Positions 55,254-64,000 of a stretch of DNA of 64,000 nucleotides are shown here, piece by piece. Each line of letters begins with the position of its first letter. Position 1 is the first letter of the stretch. The notes under the pieces are model-generated. The model had not been told where the DNA came from, ran no database searches, and was given only the letters and a program-made list of their open reading frames with translations. Position numbers and translations under genes: made by a program. This stretch comes from Acorus gramineus (Eukaryota; Streptophyta; Magnoliopsida; Acorales; Acoraceae): assembly GCA_030737835.1 (NCBI GenBank), contig CM060849.1, forward strand, positions 18,704,579-18,768,578. Reading direction: 5' to 3'.

Positions 55254-56945
55254 ATAAAAAAAATCTATATGCTAAAAAGACTTTTTAAAACCTTTTTTAC
55301 TTTTTTTTGAGCTAACAAAAAGTACACAACAATAAATTTTTTTTAAAAAAATGAAATCAAATGATAATAAAAAAAAGGTGAGAGTGAGACTTTGAGAGGG
55401 AGACCGGGTTTTGAGTTTTTTTTTTTTAATGTTTTCTCGAATCTGTCAGATGAAATGAAAATTGGGGGGGGGGGGGGGGGGGGGGGTATTAGTGTAACCG
55501 GATGGATAGAATAAAACATATTGGACACCTATACATTTAAATAAGTGAAAATAGATTCGGACTATCAGTGTTGCTTACTGCTCAGTACTCCCCAAGCCGC
55601 ACCGTTCATATATATATTATTTTTAGTTTTTCATTTTTATTTTCTAATCAAATTTTCTCTTATCAGCAAAAGTTAGATTTGAATATAGGATCCCTCGATA
55701 AAGAAGGGGTAAGATCGAATCATCTGTAGAATGTAGTTTGGAGATTTTTCTGTTGCATCCATTGTAGTGTGTCATGTAGACGAACATACCATCCTTAAGG
55801 GTTTGATTGTAGGCGAACATAGGGTGTGATGCAATCATCCCTTATATGTGGCCTATCCGTTTACGTGGCACGCCATCATTCATATAACAAGAAAATCTCC
55901 ATATTGCATGTTACAGAGCATCCGGTGGTATCACTATGTCAAAAGGGAGTTCGTTTAAGAAGAATATTTTCATTAATATTTTTTTTCTCAGTACATATTA
56001 TATCTCTCCCGTGTATGTCGGCTTGTCAATGGGCAGGTTCCTCATCCATATCCAACCAAATAAAAAGATGTAAAAAAATCCTGCTTATAAACCCAAGACG
56101 CGATATGGACTCTTGCTTGTGGGGCTTGACACAACATAATGGACTCCCCTACTCCATAATTCAGTTCCCATAATCCCCCAGGCCCAAGTGCCAAATCCAA
56201 CCTAACAATCCATTTGTGGATGAAACCCACAGGCAACACGGGCAACCCATTCATTTTAAAACCATGACCCGACCAATAAAAACAAGTGAACAACACATTC
56301 TGGTTTAATGTTTTAGCTTTAAGCCCTGTCCGGTACGTGAAATCACGAATTCCAATTGTAATGAAAGAAAAGAAAATGTTACGCATAATGTTGCTTCAGT
56401 TTTTTTCATAGTATTCGTCATGTTTATGAAAATAATTGAGCGTGTCAGCAACCATAAATTAAAGTGTAAATGACAATCATTTTGTGGACACGGTGTGAAA
56501 CTAATCATCAAATAAATTTTGCATTTGTAAAATCAGTATGTAGATAATAGGTTCCAAATAAAAATCATTCAAATTTGACTTTTGATTTCAAAATCTAATA
56601 TTTATGTTTAACAGCCAACAAAAAAAATTTTATAAGAAAATTGATTGGAAATAGCTTTCTTTGAACATGCGTTTTTAGAATAAATTTAGATCATAAACTG
56701 TTTATTCCAACAGGAGCATGTGAAAAAATAGTTTTGCACGGCGGTTTGATACATGGGACACCATGCATACGAGCATCCCATTATAACTGGGCTTAAGCCA
56801 ATTAGAAACAAGTACAGCACCTTCTAAGGCTCTTCACACATACGATCTAACAAATACAGGATCCACACTCACTGAGACACCTAAGGGACACCTGCGCGTG
56901 CATTAGCCTTTGGCCTTGCCTTTGGGAGGGATATGCTGGACACAC

Positions 56946-56983
<38 letters not shown>

Positions 56984-57000
56984 AGGGGTTGAAACCTTGG
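55254..57000. other. intergenic region with G-run and inverted repeat
   Basis: Between the candidate Helitron and the 3' end of the receptor kinase. It contains 23 consecutive G (55464-55486), the inverted repeat described separately (about 55690-55960) and a GA microsatellite (about 56950-56977) that lies in the probable 3' UTR of the kinase. No gene is supported. Confidence 0.6.
55690..55960. repeat. imperfect inverted repeat (foldback) of about 110-bp arms
   Basis: The stretch TTTGGAGATTTTTCTGTTGC with the following TGTGTCATGTAGACGAACATA on the left is mirrored on the right as TATGTGGCCTATCCGTTTACG and GTTATATGAATG-type sequence in inverse orientation. The two arms also give similar short translations in opposite strands. 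It is probably a small foldback transposon; ends are diffuse. Confidence 0.5.
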
Positions 57001-60000
57001 TCACTTCTGGCAAGCAACCAAGAAGCCGACGTGATCCCTCCGTTCCTTGAGCAGTTCGACGACCTTCCTCATTGAAGGTCGATTCATTGGGAAGGCAGCG
57101 GTGCACATGAGCCCCACATTCAGCACCCTCAGCATCTCCTCGTACTGCCATGTCGTCACCCCATTCGACCTCGCATCCATTATATGCTCCAACTCCCTCT
57201 CCCCGCCTCTTCCTCCTTTTCCGCCCAGCATCGCCAATTCATCCGTCACCCACTTCACGATGTCCTTCCCCTCCCCAAACGTCGGATCCACCGCCCTCTT
57301 CCCCGTCACCAGCTCCAGCAGCACCACCCCAAAACTATATACGTCGCTCTTCTCGTTCACCTTCAACGTGTACGCATACTCTGTGTACAAATAGACACAC
57401 AATATTGTATATCCATCACAATGAACGATTTAAACGAATGGATGATATATATGCTCTCAAGGTATATGAAGCATTTACTCACCGGGGGCTATGTATCCAC
57501 ATGACCCAGCTACGTTGGACATGACGCGATCCCCACATCCGCCACCTCCGTTGTTGCAGCTCTCCCCACTTTGAAGCATCCTCGCGAGGCCGAAATCCGA
57601 CACGCGGGGGAACAACTCCGCATCGAGGAGGATGTTGTTCGACTTCACATCCCGGTGGATGATCGGCGGCACGCAATCGTGGTGGAGGTACGCGAGCCCC
57701 TGCGCGGCACCGATCGCGATCTTCACCCTCTGATCCCAGTCCAACGTCCCTCCTCCTTTCTCGCCATGCAGCGCCTCCCCGAGGCTCCCGTTCTCCATGT
57801 ACTCGTAGACGAGGATCCTCGACTCGCCGTCCGTGCAGCACAGTAGCAGCTTCACAATGTTGCCGTGGCGGACCCTCCCGAGCGTCTCGACCTCTGACCG
57901 GAAGTCCCTCTCGGTCTCCGGCTTGCGCGGCCCGCCCCAGAGTTTCTTAACCGCGACGGTCTGGCCCGTCTTGAGCCTCACCCGGTAGACCTGTCCTGAC
58001 CCGCCTGTTCCTATGATGTTCGCCTCATTCAGGCTATCGAGGATCTCCACCTCGTCGAATCCGTTCATACGATGGAACGAAGTCAGCTTCCACGGAGAGG
58101 CTCGCCGGTTCTTCTTCGCACGCGTGCGCCTCTGCCTGTACACTAAGCAAGAGAGACATGCCGCGAGTGCGAGCGCAGACGCGAGCAGAACAGCAGTCAC
58201 GTAGAAGGTAGTCCTAGCGTTGCGAGTGACTGACCGGTTCGGTGAATTGGACAACGAACATGGCTGGACAAACGGCTTCAAGTCCGAGCCTCCGCTGCAG
58301 AGCTTTGGATTGCCCGCCAGACTCGTGGCATATAAGCGGCTGTCAAGCCCGGCTGGAATCGTCCCCGAGAGATCATTCAGTGAGACATTGAAGCTGTTAA
58401 GCTTAAGCTCCGCCAGCTCCGGCGGGATCTCGCCGGAGAGAGAGTTTCCGGACAGGTCCAAGTAGGTCAGTACCGGGAGGCTGCCAAGCTGGCCCGGGAT
58501 GGATCCGGTGAATCGGTTCCCGGAGAGATTCAACTCAGTGAGGTCCCTCCACGAGCTGACGTTCTTGGGGATTTCGCCCGACAACTGGTTGTTCTCGAGC
58601 TCCAGCTTCTCCAGGTTGCGTAAGGCGTTGATGCAATGCGGGATCTCTCCGGAGATCATGTTGTCGCCGGCGGCTATGAACGAGAGGCTGGTGTGGAGAC
58701 AGATCTCGGGTGGGATCACGCCGGAGAAGCGATTGTGGGAGAAGATGAGCTGCGTGAGGTTGCTGGCGCCTGAAATGGACGGTGCGATGGGTCCCTCGAG
58801 GCGGTTGTTGCGGATCTCGAGGTAGTATAGGTTGGGGAGTCCCCAGACCGACTCAGGGACCGGGCCGGAGAGCGAGTTGTTCTGGATCCTGACGTAAGAG
58901 AGGCTTGCACAGGTACCGTAGGTCGACGGGATCGCTCCCGATAACCGGTTATTGAAGGCGACGAGCGACCGAAGCCTCCCGTGGAAGCACAGATCACGAG
59001 GCAGACCTCCCTGGAGTCGATTGCTCGAAACGTCGAAGAGCTCGAGCATCGAAGCGCGGCCTAGCTCCTCCGGGAGTGTGCCGGAGAGGCTGTTGTTGAA
59101 GAGCTTCAGCTGCGAGAGGGACGGGTTCGAGGCGAGGGACGTCGGGACACCGCCCTCCAGGAGGTTGTCGTTTAGGCCGAGTGAGAGGAGACTCAGCCCG
59201 GCGAGGCCATCCGGGATCCTCCCGGTGAGCCCATTCTCCGAGGCGTCGAAGTGGAGCAGGGAAGTGAGGTTTCCGAGGCTGTGGGGGAGCTCACCGGACA
59301 GACGGTTGCGGTAGAACTCAATCTGTTCGATGCTTCGCAGGCCTCCAATCGACTCCGGTATACGACCAGTGAAGCCGTTGTCCGAGAAATCAAGATTCCT
59401 CAGATTGACGAGCATTCCTATGGACTCGGGGATTTGGCCGGTGAGACCGGAGAAAGGCAGCCAGATGATGCGGAGCTTGGTGAGGTTGCCGATCTCTGAA
59501 GGGAGAGGACCTGGGGTGAACGGGTTGAAGGCGAGGTTGAAATCAACGAGTTCCGTGAGATTGCATAGGAACGACGGGATGTTCCCCGTGAGGAGGTTCC
59601 CGTAGAGATTGAGCACTCGGAGGTTGGGCAGACTGTATCCGAAACTGCGGGGGATGCGACCGGTGAAGTTGTTGATGGAGAGGTCTAGTGAGAGTAAGTT
59701 AGGGAATTGGGCGGGGAAATCGGGGAGGGGACCAGCCAGGTTGTTGGAGGAGAGGTTGAGGTGTAGGAGATGGGAGCAGGGTTGGATGGAGGAGGAGGTG
59801 AGTGTCCCTTCGAGCAAATTGTTGGGTAGGGAGAGGTTGACAAGGGTGGGGATCCGGCAGAAACCGAAAGGGAATTCACCGGAAATGTCGAGGCCGGAGA
59901 GGTCGATGGAGGATGGAGACAAGGAGTTCCCTTCCCTGTCGCAGGTAATGCCGGTCCAGCTGCATGGGTTGGTGTTTGGAACCCAGTTCCGTAGTTGGTT

Positions 60001-60141
60001 TCCGGTGTCGATGAGGCGGATGTTCTTGGTTTGTATAAGGATGTCCGCTGGACTTGTCGTTTTAGCTGATGAAGATTGGAAAATGATGGAGAGGAAACAT
60101 AAGAGGAGGAGATGGTGGGGTTGCCGGTGGGATGTGGCCAT
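57001..60141 (-). CDS. HSL2: HAESA-LIKE 2-type LRR receptor kinase
   Basis: Plasma-membrane receptor kinase. Arabidopsis HSL2 acts with HAESA in organ abscission by binding IDA-family peptides. Two exons in transcript order, 57483-60141 and 57001-57380, GT-AG, give 1012 residues, start ATG 60141, stop TGA 57003-57001. Signal peptide about 1-26, then an LRR N-cap with WTGITCD, about twenty LRRs to about 590, a Cys pair before the membrane, and a TM segment at about 646-668. Kinase: Gly loop GTGGSGQVY (711-719), Lys732 in VAVKK, HRD with Asp831 (RD type), DFG 849-851, APE 885-887 completed across the intron. The signatures IDLSGLDISGEFPFGFCRI and TLGRVRHGNIVKLL match HSL2 best. A Gly/Cys/Asn-rich insert, about residues 857-872, enlarges the activation loop. 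The exons are GC-rich; the many plus-strand frames over it are shadows. Confidence 0.92.
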
Positions 60142-60700
60142 GTCTTTGTTTTGTTTAATTTTTTTCTGGGAGGGGGGGGGGGGGAGGTGGTTGCTGCTGC
60201 TGCTGCTGTTGTTGTTGTCACCTTTTTGGTTCCTTTTCCGGCGAAGGGAAGTGAGGTGTATCTGGGTTTCTTTTTGTTTTTTTCAATAAAAAATAAGAAA
60301 AAGAAAGACAGAGGGGGGGGGGGGGGGAGATTTTGTAACCGTTAAGTCTGCATGTAGGTGTACCTGTAATTGTAAATGAGTTGAATTAAACAAAAGAGGG
60401 TGGGAGAGGCAACGGAGGAGGAGGAAGAGGGGGGCAAGCACGAGGAGAACTGGTTGCGCGGGAGAAGGGATTACGGGGAAAGCATGAGGGGGATGGATGG
60501 CTTAGGGGGTGTGTCACATGGAAACAGTACGGCTGTTTGAAAATGGGGGGGGGGGGGGGGGGAGATGCATGAAGGATGAACTGATGAGTGACAGAGATTG
60601 GGGGAGCTGATTCTCGTGTGGATTTAGAAGTGGAAGCTGTCACTTTCTTTCTCAGATATCTCACGATAATTGTACCTCCCCCCTCCCCCCCCCTTACTCT
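60142..60700 (-). promoter_or_regulatory. 5'-UTR and upstream region of the HSL2-like gene with C-tracts
   Basis: On the coding strand the leader has CAA/CAG triplet repeats (plus-strand GCT/GTT repeats at 60191-60218) and long C-tracts: plus-strand G-runs of 13 (60172-60184), 15 (60313-60327) and 18 (60545-60562). Further upstream, at about 60678-60694, the plus strand instead has C-runs. No convincing TATA box was found. Confidence 0.55.
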
Positions 60701-62085
60701 TTTTGAATCATTGGGAAATGATGATATTCCTTTTGATTTTCTTATTGTTTTATCAAAATATGTGTATAAGTATACACTTCATTCTATGCCACTGGATCGT
60801 GATCAGATGGTGGAGATAGGATCATGGCCTTTAAGGTTGACTGCATGGAGCCCACTTGCGCCTACTGCTTGGTATTTGATATTGTACTGAAAAACAAAAA
60901 GGCTATCTAAAAACGAAAGTGGAGCTGTGTTAAGAATAAATGAACACGTGTAGGTTGCTTGAGTTGGACTCAGGCGATACCACGGGAAGTGTGAGAGGCC
61001 CTTTTTATTTTCTTCTGTTTCTTTTTTACGGGGTGGGGGTGGTGTATGTTGGGGTTAGTTTGGGAATACAGACAAGGACAGTATGGAGTGGAATAGGATT
61101 AGGAATGATAAAAACTTATTCAATTGGGGGAGGGGAGAAAATTGGTTATATTTGGATGGTGGTTTGCACATGTCCCGGGCGAGTTTTTTTCCAAAATTCT
61201 TAATTCTCCCATAAGAAGATACACGGTCATTGACATTTAACCAACCTATCATCTTTTTTTTTTTTTTTTAAATCTGCTTCTTTTTCCCAGATTACAACTC
61301 CATCAATGCAATGCAAATAATAACTATTCCTACCTTTGGATACCGAGATTATAATTAAGAGAGGCAAAAAAATAACTTTTGGAGTAGTTTCTTAAAATGC
61401 TCGCCCCATGCTTGGTTAACAAGTGACCATTGACATTGCATCAGCACCAACTGCGTTGCCGTGCAGTTTGGGTTGCCTCTCATCCATTTGTAGCAGCACC
61501 CTATTTATTACATTAAAGATAGGGTTAATAATAACAGATATAAAAGTGACTACTTTAGCTTGAGCCCCAAACGGCCCCGGGTTTGGGCTAATTTAGGTAG
61601 CTTTGTAAACGGCTTTGGAATTTCAGTAATAGTAGTATAATGTTTAATCCAAACTCGTTTTTAATCATCCCCAGTGATTTAATTATAAAAATTAATTTTT
61701 ATGAAATTTAATAAAAGTATGTTCCATAGAAAGTTGCCTTTAAAATTCACTCTAATTGACAACCTCCTTTTCAAGCTCATTTACAAACAGTGTTAAGAGA
61801 CTTTGGCAGTTTTTCAAACCCAAATCTGACAACGGGACAAAGAAAAACAATGTATTTCATTAAAAAAAAAATTAAATAAAAAGTTAGTATTTGTAATTGA
61901 CGAATTTGAGTAAAACTTAATGCATAGAATAGATGAACGTGATGCATTAACTCAGTGATGAACCATATAGCAAAAAGTGGGGGTTAAGAGAGCTTTGAAA
62001 ATGGAATATGAAGTCAATTGTGTGAATAGTAAAACACGGGGTAAAGAGAATTGAAGATGGATGACATCTTATACCACCTCTGACA
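60700..62085. other. intergenic region, no supported gene
   Basis: AT-rich with a T-tract at about 61252-61270. Short frames are not convincing. Nothing else was seen. Confidence 0.55.
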
Positions 62086-62610
62086 GCAGGGTCGGCTCAA
62101 GAAATTATACGAGGCCTAAGACGATTAAATAATGTTTATTTTAAAAATTTTAGATATAAAATTACTAATTAAATTTTTTTAAAAAAGACTTTATTCCTTG
62201 TTATCTACATTGTATAAAACAAGAAGTCCCAAGAAACTTTTTTTATATAAGAAGAAATAGAGGGAGAAAAATGATTTTTTTTTCTTGAAATAAAGAAATT
62301 GATTGAAAAGAATAAAATAAAAGTGAAAACAACAATGTCACTTTTTTAGGCTTTGCTGTTTCATATTCCCATTTTTTTAGGATTCAAAAAAGTCTTTAAA
62401 TTCTATTAGTCATGTAAATTTTTTGTTATTTTTTAAGTATCATAAAATAATATTGTCAATTTTTTATTGGTTACTTTTTAACTATATCAAAATGATTATT
62501 AATTGTTTTAAAAAATAAATATTTTTAACTATGAATTAAGTCTAGGGGTTTTTGTGTATTTAGAAGCCTTAGACAATTACCTAAGTTGCTTAATAAAAGA
62601 GCCGCCCAAG
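62086..62610. mobile_element. probable hAT-like MITE with CAGGGTCGGCTC-type ends
   Basis: About 525 bp. The left end GCAGGGTCGGCTC and the reverse complement of the right end (CTTGGGCGGCTC) are similar, and both interiors carry GAGGCCTAAG/CTTAGACAATT-like motifs typical of a known plant repeat family. The flanks TCTGACA (62079-62085) and TCTGACA (62611-62617) are identical over 7 bp, so an 8-bp hAT duplication with one mismatch is likely. No transposase is present. Confidence 0.65.
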
Positions 62611-62617
62611 TCTGACA

Positions 62618-64000
62618 ACTAAGTTTCTTAATGAGTTGTTTAAATGGAATTTATACCCTGTTGAACTGAGTGCACAAAGCATCTAACTTTTTATCATCTG
62701 ATGCGGATTGTCTAATACTCTCCCAAAATAAACTCCAGCTCCAGCTTCTCATTTGTAAGTTGTAACATACTGAAAAAAGAGTGAATGTCCGTGGACACTG
62801 AAAAATTGAACCCAAGTTACTCGAGTATCTTTCCATCATAATTCTTTAAACTTCACATTGTTTAGAGTACAAAAAGGTGATAAAAGTCCCAGCAAACTAG
62901 TATAAGCTTCAATAATAATACGTGGGAGAGTGAAAATTCTCATCTATAAGGTCATTCAAAGATTACAGCTAGACTTTAGTGAGATAAGTGACAAAAAAAA
63001 AAAAAAAAAAACCAACAAAGAACAAAATAGCATCCAAATAAAATATAGCATTTGGCCACTCTCCACCGAATTTTGTTCTGTTGCCCGGATAGGGTAATCA
63101 TAAAAGTGTAAAAAAAAATCATATTTAATCCTACTAAATCTAGATAAATTTTTCTCTTCATAATAATTCATGGTCCCGGCAGTTCCACAAGTCAAGATTC
63201 AAGGCTAAAAAATGCCAACGAAAATTGAGACCGGTCCAACCCATATGGGAAATAAAAATTTTTTAGTGAAGTGATGGCATCTTCTAAAAAGAATAAAATA
63301 AAATAAAAACAGAGGAAAGCTAAAGAAAGCATCATTTTATTTTGTCACCACCACATGTGACATGTCCCACCGTGACCAAATCTGGAAGACCAAATACCTG
63401 ATGCAGATTTCTCCTCCTATATGAATATTTATAAATCAAGAAAATGTCACACCCCTAACATAGCTGCAATGCAATTGCATGAGATGTAGAATGAGGGGGG
63501 CACCTGTAGCCCGAAAATCACGCGAATCAGTAGTTGGGAAGCCCAATGTTTGAATTGTCAAGATAAGGTTAGCATACCGGTCACAGGAAATGCACGTGTA
63601 TTTTCTTTTTGAACAAGGGGATTGATTCATTGGCCAGCTCCGATTGACCACATAAGAGAAGATGATAAAGTAGAAGTAGAACAAAGAAAATCGATGGTTC
63701 TATCAGTTGATTATTGACTCAATTAGACCACTGCCTAAGAACATCACATCACACAGTCCTAGTTTAATTAAAATAGAATAGCCTTACACCAAACATTGCA
63801 TGTAATGATCCAAGAGCATAGATTCAGAAAGATTTGATTCTCTCTCTCTTTTTTTTTTAATCTGTTCCCCCTTGTTCCAATAACCTTCTACTGGATTTTT
63901 TTTGATGCTCCAAGTAACTTTAGATAAGTTGAATATTGCCATTTATGCATGAAAGAATAATCTCCTTAAACAGAACATGACAAATTACTATTGTATGGAT
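62618..64000. other. intergenic region to window end
   Basis: AT-rich. Contains an A-tract (about 62992-63011) and short unrecognised frames. No gene or element ends are supported. Confidence 0.55.

Noticed and set aside
59609..60289. 226-residue plus-strand open frame and other plus frames over the kinase
   Set aside because: Shadows of the GC-rich LRR exons; no homologous motif, and the kinase/LRR frame explains the sequence.

Overview
This window is nuclear DNA from a flowering plant. The genes are split by GT-AG introns, the products are plant-specific (a chloroplast 50S ribosomal protein with a transit peptide, a HAESA-class receptor kinase, a plant ITPK), GC-rich exons sit in AT-rich intergenic DNA, and small inverted-repeat transposons of typical plant families are scattered between genes. 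The family or species cannot be fixed from this sequence. There is no bacterial or viral content.

Nine protein-coding genes are supported. In order: a SMI1/KNR4-like protein (minus, 1632-2588); a plant-specific two-TM acidic protein with a mitotic-type promoter (plus, 4349-7123); 40S ribosomal protein S29/uS14 (plus, 8074-10120); plastid ribosomal protein PSRP6 (plus, 11223-11534); a ten-exon inositol-tetrakisphosphate 1-kinase of the ITPK2/3 type (minus, 12743-17424); a small putative plastid membrane protein (plus, 26325-29483); a five-KH-domain RNA-binding protein (plus, 31824-36023); alpha-tubulin (minus, 40819-43774); and a HAESA-LIKE 2-type LRR receptor kinase (minus, 57001-60141). I assembled the exons by hand from reading frame, splice signals and family conservation. 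Every assembled frame closes exactly. The genes are independent housekeeping and signalling loci; nothing indicates an operon or functional cluster.

The right half (about 44-56 kb) is transposon-rich. A candidate Helitron runs from about 49459 to 55252: it has a TC-type 5' end, a 7-bp-stem hairpin and a CTAG|T 3' end. It carries a five-copy minisatellite of about 189 bp, a nested hAT-like MITE and an open, splice-flanked exon-like fragment that may be captured host sequence. Other non-autonomous elements are a MULE-type MITE with a perfect 9-bp target duplication (47732-48341), hAT-like MITEs at 22850-23425, 45031-45568 and 62086-62610, and a long-TIR foldback element at about 18050-19228 that has itself been split by a second MITE.

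The most notable smaller observations are an in-frame 60-bp duplication that copied the ITPK start codon, a cluster of MSA (G2/M) promoter motifs upstream of the two-TM protein gene, a 118-bp tandem duplication inside an intron, and a cluster of long G-runs in the upstream region of the receptor kinase. I found no clear new multi-gene system.
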